Source of the DNA: Streptomyces sp. NBC_00271
GTDB taxonomy: Bacteria > Actinomycetota > Actinomycetes > Streptomycetales > Streptomycetaceae
DNA length: 64,000 bases
Reading direction: 5' to 3'
NCBI RefSeq assembly: GCF_036178845.1
Contig: NZ_CP108070.1
Span: 3,348,001 to 3,412,000 of the forward strand
The notes beneath the pieces were generated by a model that was not told where the DNA came from, ran no database searches, and saw only the letters and a program-made list of their open reading frames with translations. Both the position numbers and the translations under genes were made by a program. This document shows positions 35,631 through 42,918 of this stretch, piece after piece (the first letter of the stretch is position 1; each line of letters starts with the position of its first letter).

Positions 35631-36386
35631 ATGGATCTTGGACTGAAGAACCGTGTGTACGTCGTCACGGGAGCCACCCGTGGCCTGGGCAACGCCACCG
35701 CGCGCGAGCTCACCGCCGACGGCGCGAAGGTGCTCGTCACGGGGCGCGACGAGAAGTCCGCCGCCGACGCGGCGTCCGCGCTCGGCCCGAACGCGGTCGG
35801 GGTGGCCGCCGACAACGCCGACCCGGGTACCCCGGACCGGCTGATCGCGGCGGCCCGCGAGCACTTCGGCGGCTTCGACGGCATCCTGATCAGCGTCGGC
35901 GGCCCGCCGCCCGGGTTCGTCGCGGACAACACGGACGAGCAGTGGACGGCCGCCTTCGAGTCCGTCTTCCTGGGCGCGGTCCGGCTGGCCCGCGCGGCCG
36001 CCGAGGAGCTCGGCGAGGGCGGCGTCATCGGCTTCGTGCTCTCCGGCTCGGTGTACGAGCCGATCCCGGGCCTGACCATCTCCAACGGTCTGCGCCCCGG
36101 TCTCGCGGGCTTCGCCAAGTCCCTCGCCGACGAACTGGGCCCGCGCGGCATCCGTGTCGTGGGGCTGCTCCCGGCCCGCATCGACACGGACCGCCTGCGC
36201 GAGCTCGACGGTCTCTCCGCCGACCCGGAGGCCACCCGTGCGGCCAACGAGGCGCGGATTCCGCTGCGCCGCTACGGCGCCCCGGAGGAGTTCGGCCGCG
36301 CGGCGGCGTTCCTGCTCTCGCCCGCCGCGTCGTATCTGACGGGCATCATGGTGCCGGTGGACGGCGGCATGCGGAGCGGGTTCTGA
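35631..36386 (+). CDS. SDR-fold protein lacking the classical catalytic Tyr/Lys
   Basis: A 251-aa short-chain dehydrogenase/reductase fold. The cofactor motif TGATRGLG and the C-terminal LTGIMVPVDGGMRSGF are intact. Where classical enzymes have Y-x3-K, alignment to the FabG in this window puts Ser and Arg (ISNGLRPGLAGF). This substitution occurs in a recognisable subgroup of bacterial SDRs, so the protein is probably stable but not a standard oxidoreductase. The ATG at 35631 sits nine bases after GGGGAGG; an ATG at 35622 is too close to it. The gene follows GH15 by 15 bp. Confidence 0.8.
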   Translation: MDLGLKNRVYVVTGATRGLGNATARELTADGAKVLVTGRDEKSAADAASALGPNAVGVAADNADPGTPDRLIAAAREHFGGFDGILISVGGPPPGFVADNTDEQWTAAFESVFLGAVRLARAAAEELGEGGVIGFVLSGSVYEPIPGLTISNGLRPGLAGFAKSLADELGPRGIRVVGLLPARIDTDRLRELDGLSADPEATRAANEARIPLRRYGAPEEFGRAAAFLLSPAASYLTGIMVPVDGGMRSGF

Positions 36387-36411
36387 GTCCGCTCCAGCGC
36401 CACGCGGGGGA

Positions 36412-36999
36412 CTAACTCACCCTTTCGGCCCGGTGCTTGACCCCGCGGAGGCGTACCTCCGCGGGGAGCGCGGCGAGGCCCGCGGAGTCCCGGGCGTGCG
36501 CCAGGGCCTCCGTCGTCAGCAGGTGCAGCGCCTGCCCGGGATCGACATGCGGTTCCAGCAGGAGCTGGACCCGGGTCCCGGGAGCGGCGCGCCGCCCGGT
36601 CAGCTGGACCTCGGCCCGTTCGACGCCGTCCAACCGTCCCGCCTCGGCGGCCAGTACGCCTTCCAGGGCCCGCCCGCGCAGCAGCGCCCCTTCGCCGTCG
36701 CCGGTGTCGACGAGCACCTCCGCGAGCCGACGCCGCCGCAGTACGGCCGACAGCCACCACAGGCTGAGCAGGACGACGACCGCGAGAACGGCAATGACGG
36801 TCGGCCACCACCAGCCCTGGTCCCGCCACCGGGTCCGTTCGGCGGCGCTCAGCAGCACGTCGCGGCGCCCGTCGTGGATCCACCAGGAGGGCGGCCGCAC
36901 GCCCAGTCCGACGGCGAGCACGGAACCGCCGAGGACCAGCAGCGCGAGCCCGACGATGCCCAGCAGGACACGGTTGACGATCCTGATCACCGCCCTCAC
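36412..36999 (-). CDS. amaP: Alkaline-shock membrane anchor AmaP-like protein
   Basis: A 195-aa protein with two N-terminal transmembrane helices (IVNRVLLGIVGLALLVLGG and PTVIAVLAVVVLLSLWWLS) joined by a loop, then a soluble domain rich in beta-alpha units. This is the layout of AmaP, the membrane anchor of the Asp23 shell protein in Gram-positive bacteria. The last gene of a five-gene minus-strand cluster, its ATG at 36999 overlaps the stop of the preceding DUF6286 gene. It probably tethers Asp23-family proteins to the membrane; regulation and function in Streptomyces are not known. Confidence 0.78.
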   Translation of the reverse strand: MRAVIRIVNRVLLGIVGLALLVLGGSVLAVGLGVRPPSWWIHDGRRDVLLSAAERTRWRDQGWWWPTVIAVLAVVVLLSLWWLSAVLRRRRLAEVLVDTGDGEGALLRGRALEGVLAAEAGRLDGVERAEVQLTGRRAAPGTRVQLLLEPHVDPGQALHLLTTEALAHARDSAGLAALPAEVRLRGVKHRAERVS

Positions 37000-37688
37000 C
37001 CCTTCCGGCCCGGACGCGCGACATGCACCGACAGGGCGGGCGACCGGACGAGCCCGAGTCCCCGGATGCCGTCGGCGAGCGTGGCGTCCAGGTCGGCCCG
37101 TACGTCGTCGAGCGCGCGGAAGTGCGAGACCGCCCGTACGTCGACCTTCCTGCGCCCCATCCGTACCCGGACCGACCGCACCCCGGAGACCTCCATGGCC
37201 CGGTCGCGCAGCGCCGTCGCGGCGGCGCCCCGGTGCAGCCCGGCCCGTACGTCGCCATGGGTACGCCGCATCGGCAGCACGTCGCGCAGCCCCGGCGTCA
37301 CCGCGAGGACGATCAGCCAGAGTCCGAGGGCCGCGGCGAGGCCGGCGCCGACGAGCACCCAGGTGTCGTCGAGGGGCCGTTCGGCGAGCTGCCGGGCGAG
37401 GGATCTGCGCCAGTGCGAGGCGGGCCGGTGGGCACGTACGGCCGCGACGTCGTACAGCAGGGCGCCCGCACCCACGAGGACCAGCAGCGCGACGATCCCC
37501 GCGGGGACGCGGCGCGCCGACCAGAACCGACCCTGCCCGCCGTACGCGTCGTCGACGGCGGGCGGCGGGTCGTAGTCGGCCGCGGAGGCGGACTGGTCGA
37601 GTTCGTCCTCGGCCGGTGGACCCGCGTCCGACTTCTCCAGGACGGGCATGCGTCGGGTGGTGTTCTCGGAGCCCTGGGGCTCGCTCAT
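36996..37688 (-). CDS. DUF6286 domain-containing membrane protein (Asp23 cluster)
   Basis: A 230-aa protein. An acidic low-complexity N-terminus (about 1-55) is followed by a first helix (VPAGIVALLVLVGAGALLYD), a loop, and a second helix (WVLVGAGLAAALGLWLIVLAV). A C-terminal soluble domain contains VRSVRVRMGRRKVDVRAV, resembling the beta-alpha domain of AmaP. Such proteins are annotated DUF6286 and always occur next to Asp23/Gls24 genes. Both ends overlap neighbours by 4 bp (ATGA), so the cluster is translated as a unit. It may be a second membrane anchor for the Asp23 layer. Confidence 0.75.
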   Translation of the reverse strand: MSEPQGSENTTRRMPVLEKSDAGPPAEDELDQSASAADYDPPPAVDDAYGGQGRFWSARRVPAGIVALLVLVGAGALLYDVAAVRAHRPASHWRRSLARQLAERPLDDTWVLVGAGLAAALGLWLIVLAVTPGLRDVLPMRRTHGDVRAGLHRGAAATALRDRAMEVSGVRSVRVRMGRRKVDVRAVSHFRALDDVRADLDATLADGIRGLGLVRSPALSVHVARPGRKG

Positions 37689-38068
37689 CGCGTCCTCCCC
37701 TGTGCCGCGGCGGTCGCCGGTACCAGGTGCAGCCGCTCGACGTGGACCGTCACCTCCGGCACTTCCATCCCCGTCAACGCGTCTACCCGCTCGGCGACAT
37801 GACGACGCACCTCTTTGCAGCGGGCGCCGATGTCGGAGGGGTAGCCGAGCTCGAGGTGGACGCGGACGCGGGCGCTTTGGTGGTGGACGACGACCGTCGC
37901 GTGCGGGGGTACGGCGTCCGGGGGCAGCGGGTCCAGGGCCTCGCGGGCGGCCTGCGCGGCGATCTTCGCCACGACCCGGTCGGCGATCCGGGTCGCGCCG
38001 CGCTCGGCCGCCTCGACGGCCGTCGGGGGCCGTCGGGTGTCGCCGAGCGGGCCGGTCACGGGCGTCAC
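37685..38068 (-). CDS. Asp23/Gls24 family protein, copy 2
   Basis: A 127-aa soluble protein of the Asp23/Gls24 alkaline-shock family. Core elements are TRIADRVVAKIAAQAAREAL, the VRVHLELGYPSDIG strand-helix and VDALTGMEVPEVTVHVERL near the end. In Staphylococcus, Asp23 forms a membrane-associated layer in envelope stress. It starts with GTG 38068, overlapping the stop of the 61-aa gene, and its own stop overlaps the DUF6286 start. It is shorter and less acidic than the first copy of the cluster. Confidence 0.82.
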   Translation of the reverse strand: MTPVTGPLGDTRRPPTAVEAAERGATRIADRVVAKIAAQAAREALDPLPPDAVPPHATVVVHHQSARVRVHLELGYPSDIGARCKEVRRHVAERVDALTGMEVPEVTVHVERLHLVPATAAAQGRTR

Positions 38069-38250
38069 CGCCGCCGGTCGTCGCGGGGACGGAAGAAGTC
38101 ACCGAGATCCAGGTCCCCTTCGAGGAACCGTCCGACGACGAACCCGACGGCACCCAGGGCGGCCACGAGCAGAAAGGCCCCGAAGCCCCCGAAGTATCCG
38201 GCGAAGCCCAGCGCCATTCCGGCGATCATGCCGATCACGGCCAAGCTCAT
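38065..38250 (-). CDS. Small two-helix membrane protein in the Asp23 cluster
   Basis: A 61-aa protein of two hydrophobic helices (MSLAVIGMIAGMALGFAGYF, and FGAFLLVAALGAVGFVVGRF) followed by a charged tail DLDLGDFFRPRDDRRR. It resembles DUF2273-type small membrane proteins that accompany asp23 and amaP in Gram-positives, though I am not certain of the family. It starts at ATG 38250 and overlaps the GTG of the next gene. It probably assembles in the same membrane complex. Confidence 0.7.
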   Translation of the reverse strand: MSLAVIGMIAGMALGFAGYFGGFGAFLLVAALGAVGFVVGRFLEGDLDLGDFFRPRDDRRR

Positions 38251-38310
38251 GGTGCGCTCCTCAGCGGTTCGACGGCCGGGGTGTCGTGGGCCGTTGCGCG
38301 ACCGGCCCGG

Positions 38311-38799
38311 TCACTGGAGCCGCGCCTCCGGCTCCTCGTCTTCTTCCTCGGGAAGCTTCACATCACTCACCGCGATGTTGACCTCGACGACCTCGAGTCC
38401 CGTCATGCGCTCCACGGCCGCGATGACGTTCTCGCGCACGGCGCGGGCGACGTCCGCGATCGACACGCCGTACTCGACGACGATCTCCAGGTCGAGCGCG
38501 GTCTGGAGCTCCCCGACCTCGGCCTTGACGCCGCGCGAGACGGATTTCGATCCCCCTGGCACTCGGTCGCGCACGGCCCCGAAGGTCCGGCTCAGCCCAC
38601 TGCCCATCGCATGGACACCGAGCACGTCCCGGGCGGCGAGCCCGGCGATCTTCTCCACCACACCGTCGGCGATCGTGGTCCGCCCCCGGGTCGCGGGATC
38701 ACCGCCGCCGCGCTTGGTGACCCCGGGTTTGCGGCTCTGGGGGGCTTCCTTCTCGCTCCCGGGGCTGTCCGTCCGGTTCTGCTCCGTCATGTCGGTCAT
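38311..38799 (-). CDS. Asp23/Gls24 family envelope stress response protein, copy 1
   Basis: A 162-aa protein. About 40 charged low-complexity residues precede the Asp23 domain: TTIADGVVEKIAGLAARDVL, the central VRDRVPGGSKSVSRGVKAEVG, then EIVVEYGVSIADVARAVRENV and GLEVVEVNIAVSDVKL. The tail is acidic (EEEDEEPE). It is the head of a five-gene cluster ending with AmaP. Alternative start: the ATG at 38790. The gene is divergent, with 86 bp between starts, from a protein whose C-terminus shares the same VDVARAVR-type element. Confidence 0.87.
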   Translation of the reverse strand: MTDMTEQNRTDSPGSEKEAPQSRKPGVTKRGGGDPATRGRTTIADGVVEKIAGLAARDVLGVHAMGSGLSRTFGAVRDRVPGGSKSVSRGVKAEVGELQTALDLEIVVEYGVSIADVARAVRENVIAAVERMTGLEVVEVNIAVSDVKLPEEEDEEPEARLQ

Positions 38800-38885
38800 C
38801 GCCGTACGTCCCTTTCGGTCGTCCTCCTTGCCCACAGTAGGTGCGGTTGCGGGCTCGCGCGCCAGGGATGCGGCAGGCTGGAGCA

Positions 38886-39614
38886 ATGACCGCGGATCGA
38901 TGGACTCAGGCAGTGCGGCGGCAGCTCGGGCTCGGGCGCCTGCTCCCGCTCGGGCATCCGCGCGACGGCGCCTGGATCGCCGAGGAGGCGGCCGACGCGT
39001 TCCTGCGGCGCGCGGCGGCCGGCGTGCCCGCCGTCCGCCTCGGCACGCTCCGGATCGCCCTCGCGGACCCGGACCTGGCCCACGAACCCGTCGTACCGCC
39101 GCCGCCCAGCGCGCTGCCGCCCGGCCCTCTGCGTATCGTCGCGGAGTTCACGGCCGGGGCGGATCCGACGGCACCCGGCGTCGAGCCGCTTCCCACGACC
39201 GCGGCCCGCCTGCGCGTGGCCCTGGCCGAGGCGGCCGAAGCCCTCGGCCTGACGGTCACGGAGGTCGACCTGAAGGTGACGGAGCTGGGGGACGTCTCCG
39301 CGCCGCCGACCGCCGTACGCCCCGCCGCCCCGCCTCCGGCCGCCGTACCGACGACCCCCGACGAGGCCCGGGCGGCCACCGCCGCCCTTTCCGTGCCGGG
39401 GGTACTCCACCTGACGGACGTCCTGGGCCATCCGGTGCACATCGAGAGCGTCCCCGGCAAGGATCCCGCCCTCGCCCGCCGCCACGTCCGCGTCGAACTG
39501 GCGGTCGCGGCAACGGAGCGACCGGTGGACGTGGCAAGAGCCGTCAGAGCGGCGGTTGCGGACGCCCTCCCCGACACTCCGTCAGTGACGGCCCTGGTGA
39601 CATCCGTCGAGTAG
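38886..39614 (+). CDS. Asp23-cluster-linked protein (database name: nucleopolyhedrovirus P10 family)
   Basis: A 242-aa soluble protein of unknown function. Homologues carry the misleading name nucleopolyhedrovirus P10 family protein. It has two similar halves, each with strand-helix-strand character: VAEFTAGADP..LRVALAEAAEALGLTV in the first, and RVELAVAATERPVDVARAVRAAV in the second. The second closely resembles the Asp23 element EYGVSIADVARAVRENV encoded divergently next door. I infer degenerate Asp23-like folds. A proline-rich linker (VRPAAPPPAAVPTTP) separates the halves. The ATG at 38886 is preceded by GGCTGGAGCA. It is convergent with the hydratase gene. Confidence 0.75.
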   Translation: MTADRWTQAVRRQLGLGRLLPLGHPRDGAWIAEEAADAFLRRAAAGVPAVRLGTLRIALADPDLAHEPVVPPPPSALPPGPLRIVAEFTAGADPTAPGVEPLPTTAARLRVALAEAAEALGLTVTEVDLKVTELGDVSAPPTAVRPAAPPPAAVPTTPDEARAATAALSVPGVLHLTDVLGHPVHIESVPGKDPALARRHVRVELAVAATERPVDVARAVRAAVADALPDTPSVTALVTSVE

Positions 39615-39620
39615 AGCGCA

Positions 39621-39660
39621 CTAGGGGCGCGGGGAACTGCGCGACCAGCCCCCGCAGCCG
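39621..39660. repeat. Dispersed intergenic repeat between convergent genes
   Basis: The stretch beginning CTAGGGGCGCGGGGAACTGC and continuing GCGACCAGCCCCCGCAG is one I recognise from many Streptomyces gene ends. It lies between the P10-like gene and the hydratase gene, both ending toward it. Confidence 0.65.
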
Positions 39661-39670
39661 AAAGACGACC

Positions 39671-40474
39671 TCACTCCCCCAAGCCGGCAAGGTCCCGCAG
39701 CCGCCGGGCCTGAGCCGCGCGCTCGGCGACCCGCTGCTCCTCGTACGTGCGCTCCTGCGCCCCCCGCAGCAACGCCTTGGTCTCGACGACCGCGTCCCGA
39801 GGCGCGGCCAGCACCGCACCGGCGAGGTCCCGCACGGCATCCTCGAGCTGGTCGACGGGCACCGCGAGATTGGCGAGCCCCGTACGCTCGGCCTCCTCGG
39901 CCGACACGAAGCGACCCGTGGCGCAGATCTCCAGCGCACGGGCGTATCCGACCAGGCTCACCAGCGGATGCGTTCCCGTCAGGTCGGGAACGAGCCCGAG
40001 GCTGGTCTCGCGCATGGCGAACTGCACGTCGTCCGCGACGACGCGCAGGTCACAGGCGAGCGCCAGCTGGAAACCCGCACCGATGGCGTGCCCCTGCACG
40101 GCGGCGATGGACACGACGTCGCTGCGCCGCCACCAGGTGAACGCCTCCTGGTACTCGGCGATGGTCGCGTCGAGTTCGGCGTCGGCCCCGCGAGCGAGGT
40201 CGATGAACGACGGCTCGCCGTCGAACCCCTCGGGCGTGAACGCCTGCCGGTCGAGCCCGGCCGAGAACGACTGGCCCTCGGCACGCAACACCACCACACG
40301 CACAGTGCCCGGCAGCGACCGCCCGGCCTCCGTCAACGCCCGCCACAGAGCAGGACTTTGGGCGTTGCGCTTGGCCGGATTGGTCAGCGTCACCGTGGCG
40401 ATCGCGTCGTCGACGGTGAGCCGTACGCCGTCCTTGTCGAGTACGGGGTCAAGATCGTTGTCGAGCGAAGCCAT
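39671..40474 (-). CDS. Enoyl-CoA hydratase/isomerase family protein
   Basis: A 267-aa crotonase-fold protein. The oxyanion-hole glycines are in FSAGLDRQAF and QGHAIGAGFQLALACDLR. A conserved glutamate lies in AMRETSLGLVPDLTGT, the usual acid/base region. Family members hydrate, isomerise or cleave acyl-CoA; its precise reaction is unclear. The ATG at 40474 follows GGAGGCAGCCC. It lies alone between the Asp23 cluster region and gbn; the same strand continues to gbn but a hairpin separates them. Confidence 0.85.
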   Translation of the reverse strand: MASLDNDLDPVLDKDGVRLTVDDAIATVTLTNPAKRNAQSPALWRALTEAGRSLPGTVRVVVLRAEGQSFSAGLDRQAFTPEGFDGEPSFIDLARGADAELDATIAEYQEAFTWWRRSDVVSIAAVQGHAIGAGFQLALACDLRVVADDVQFAMRETSLGLVPDLTGTHPLVSLVGYARALEICATGRFVSAEEAERTGLANLAVPVDQLEDAVRDLAGAVLAAPRDAVVETKALLRGAQERTYEEQRVAERAAQARRLRDLAGLGE

Positions 40475-40556
40475 GGGCTGCCTCCGATGGGTGCGGTCGG
40501 ATCAGACGCGTACCTCGTGAAGGACACGAGGACACACCTAAGTGACTGCACAGTAA

Positions 40557-40588
40557 CCACCCGGTCGATCACCCGACCGACCGGGTGG
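40557..40588 (-). terminator. Terminator downstream of gbn
   Basis: An 11-bp perfect stem, CCACCCGGTCG (40557-40567) / CGACCGGGTGG (40578-40588), loop ATCACCCGAC, starting 31 nt after the gbn stop. Confidence 0.75.
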
Positions 40589-40619
40589 CCACCACCGAAG
40601 CCGATGGGGACGCCCGGCC

Positions 40620-40841
40620 TCAGGCCGAGGCGGCCTTCTTGCCCCGCGTCGCTCCGCCACGCCCTCGCAGCGTGACACCCGACTCGCTGAGCATCCGGTG
40701 CACGAAGCCATACGAACGGCCGGTTTCTTCGGCCAGCGCTCGAATGCTCGCACCGGAGTCGTACTTCTTCTTCAGGTCTGCCGCGAGCTTGTCGCGCGCG
40801 GCGCCGGTTACCCGGCTGCCCTTCTTCAGAGTCTCGGCCAC
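40620..40841 (-). CDS. gbn: Small helix-turn-helix nucleoid-associated protein Gbn
   Basis: A 73-aa basic protein. The body is a resolvase-like helix-turn-helix at about residues 31-51 (ASIRALAEETGRSYGFVHRM), flanked by a Lys-rich N-terminal helix (RDKLAADLKKKY) and an Arg/Lys tail (RGRGGATRGKK). It matches the S. coelicolor protein SCO1839, named Gbn, a genome-wide binding nucleoid-associated protein that recognises GATC (recalled, not searched). GTG 40841 with GAGGAGGCACGG upstream gives exactly 73 residues; an ATG at 40886 exists upstream. The region upstream contains seven GATC tetramers, six within 68 bp. A terminator follows. Confidence 0.92.
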   Translation of the reverse strand: MAETLKKGSRVTGAARDKLAADLKKKYDSGASIRALAEETGRSYGFVHRMLSESGVTLRGRGGATRGKKAASA

Positions 40842-41227
40842 CCGTGCCTCCTCATGGGAAGTGCGCTCTGGACTTCTCATGATCACCCCTCAAGGGCTTC
40901 ATGGCCACCCATTCGGCAAGGTCCGTGAGACACGGTTTTGACGACAGGAGCCCGTCCTCACAAGTGGAATCACAGGGTCCGCACTGCTCTGTCCGTACGA
41001 CCGAACGGGTTCTTCCGTGAAGTGCCAGGTCAGCGACACAAGACGGCCGAGCCCTTGGGAACAGAGGACTCGGCCGCGAAATGAATGTAGGACACACCTC
41101 GGTACGAGGAGATCTCACACAGATGATGGATCACGGATCGGCCGAATGATCCATACGCAGTGGATCAGTCATTCGATCACGTCGTGCTGACGGCGGCCCC
41201 AGGGCGGTCGGGAGGCCGTACGAGGGC
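40842..41227. other. gbn upstream region
   Basis: A 386-bp non-coding stretch between gbn and the ABC-F gene, both on the minus strand. It includes the GATC cluster (separate entry) and a further GATC at 40881-40884. An 88-codon open frame (40852-41118, minus) has no ribosome site and unbiased codons, so I treat the region as regulatory DNA. Base composition is noticeably less GC-rich than the surroundings. Confidence 0.55.
41111..41178. promoter_or_regulatory. Cluster of six GATC sites with inverted repeat
   Basis: GATC occurs at 41111, 41129, 41136, 41148, 41163 and 41175. ATGGATCA (41126-41133) and TGATCCAT (41147-41154) form an 8-bp inverted repeat. At about 72% GC one GATC is expected per roughly 400 bp, so this density is far above chance. 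It is about 270-340 bp upstream of the gbn start codon. Gbn binding (autoregulation) is an inference. Confidence 0.6.
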
Positions 41228-42826
41228 TCAGGCGAGGGCGACGAGGTCCGCGTAGTCGGAGCCCCACAGGTCCTCGACGCCGTCCGGCAGCAGAATGATC
41301 CGCTCGGGCTGGAGCGCCTCGACGGCACCCTCGTCGTGGGTGACGAGGACGACGGCGCCCTTGTAGGTGCGCAGCGCGCCGAGGATCTCCTCGCGGCTGG
41401 CCGGGTCCAGGTTGTTCGTCGGCTCGTCGAGGAGGAGGACGTTCGCCGAGGAGACCACGAGGGTCGCGAGCGCGAGCCGGGTCTTCTCGCCACCGGAGAG
41501 AACGCCGGCCGGCTTGTCGACGTCGTCGCCGGAGAACAGGAACGAGCCGAGCGTCTTGCGGACCTCGACCAGATCCAGGTCGGGGGCGGCAGAGCGCATG
41601 TTCTCCAGGACCGTGCGCTCGGGGTCGAGGGTCTCGTGCTCCTGCGCGTAGTACCCGAGCTTGAGGCCGTGGCCCTCTATGACCTGGCCGGTGTCGGGCT
41701 GCTCGGCGCCGCCGAGCAGCTTCAGCAGGGTCGTCTTGCCGGCGCCGTTGAGGCCCAGGATGACCACGCGCGAGCCCTTGTCGATGGCCAGGTCGACATC
41801 GGTGAAGATCTCCAGCGAGCCGTACGACTTCGACAGGCCCTCGGCCATCAGCGGGGTCTTGCCGCAGGGCGCGGGCTCCGGGAAGCGCAGCTTGGCGACC
41901 TTGTCGGAGACGCGGACCGCCTCGAGGCCGGCCAGCAGCTTGTCGGCGCGCTTGGCCATGTTCTGCGCGGCCACCGTCTTGGTGGCCTTGGCGCGCATCT
42001 TGTCCGCCTGCGAGTTCAGCGCGGCGGCCTTCTTCTCGGCGTTCTGCCGCTCGCGCTTGCGGCGCTTCTCGTCGGCCTCGCGCTGCTGCTGGTAGAGCTT
42101 CCAGCCCATGTTGTAGACATCGATCTGGGCGCGGTTGGCGTCCAGGTAGAAGACCTTGTTGACGACCGTCTCGACGAGGTCGACGTCGTGGGAGATCACG
42201 ATGAAGCCGCCGCGGTAGGTCTTCAGGTAGTCGCGCAGCCAGACGATCGAGTCGGCGTCGAGGTGGTTGGTCGGCTCGTCGAGCAGGAGCGTGTCGGCGT
42301 CCGAGAACAGGATGCGGGCCAGCTCGACACGGCGGCGCTGACCGCCGGAGAGCGTGTGCAGGGGCTGGCCGAGCACACGGTCGGGCAGGTTGAGCGCGGC
42401 GGCGATGGTGGCGGCCTCGGCCTCGGCGGAGTACCCGCCCTTGGTGAGGAACTCGGTCTCCTGGCGCTCGTACTGCCGCATGGCCTTCTCGCGGGTGGCG
42501 CCCGAGCCGTTGGCGATGCGCTGTTCGTTCTCCCGCATCTTGCGGATCAGGGTGTCCAGGCCGCGCGCGGAGAGGATGCGGTCGGTGGCCAGGACGTCGA
42601 GGTCACCGGTGCGGGGGTCCTGGGGCAGATAGCCGACCTCGCCGGAGCGGGCGACGGTGCCGGAGGCCGGGATGCCCTCGCCGGCCAGGACCTTCGTCAG
42701 GGTCGTCTTGCCCGCGCCGTTGCGGCCGACCAGGCCGATGCGGTCGCCCTTGGTGATGCGGAAGGTAGCGGACTCGATGAGGATGCGGGCGCCGGCGCGC
42801 AGCTCGATACCGGAGGCGGAGATCAC
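41228..42826 (-). CDS. ABC-F family ATPase
   Basis: A 532-aa soluble protein with two ATP-binding cassettes and no membrane domain. The first cassette has Walker A GRNGAGKTT and signature LSGGQRRRVELA; the second has GLNGAGKTT and LSGGEKTRLALA. Both have LLLDEPTNHLD/LLLDEPTNNLD Walker B motifs. A helical linker rich in Lys/Arg (EKRRKRERQNAEKK) lies between the cassettes. ABC-F proteins act on the ribosome as translation factors or protect it from antibiotics; this one looks like a housekeeping factor. GTG 42826 has GGAG eight bases upstream. Gene order places it just before gbn. Confidence 0.9.
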   Translation of the reverse strand: MISASGIELRAGARILIESATFRITKGDRIGLVGRNGAGKTTLTKVLAGEGIPASGTVARSGEVGYLPQDPRTGDLDVLATDRILSARGLDTLIRKMRENEQRIANGSGATREKAMRQYERQETEFLTKGGYSAEAEAATIAAALNLPDRVLGQPLHTLSGGQRRRVELARILFSDADTLLLDEPTNHLDADSIVWLRDYLKTYRGGFIVISHDVDLVETVVNKVFYLDANRAQIDVYNMGWKLYQQQREADEKRRKRERQNAEKKAAALNSQADKMRAKATKTVAAQNMAKRADKLLAGLEAVRVSDKVAKLRFPEPAPCGKTPLMAEGLSKSYGSLEIFTDVDLAIDKGSRVVILGLNGAGKTTLLKLLGGAEQPDTGQVIEGHGLKLGYYAQEHETLDPERTVLENMRSAAPDLDLVEVRKTLGSFLFSGDDVDKPAGVLSGGEKTRLALATLVVSSANVLLLDEPTNNLDPASREEILGALRTYKGAVVLVTHDEGAVEALQPERIILLPDGVEDLWGSDYADLVALA

Positions 42827-42918
42827 GGACAGACTCCAGGGCAGGGTGGTTGGCGGGGTGGACGGCTGAGGACGTTCCCGCCGTCTAATGCGCGAGGAGA
42901 ATGGCCATGGGCCCCAGT

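Noticed and set aside
36437..40675. A very long plus-strand open frame spanning the Asp23/AmaP cluster
   Set aside because: It runs antisense to five overlapping genes with clear families, has Arg/Pro/Ser-rich composition and no domain. It is a by-product of high GC.
40852..41118. An 88-codon minus-strand frame in the gbn upstream region
   Set aside because: There is no ribosome site, no codon bias and no recognisable sequence; the region is better explained as regulatory DNA.
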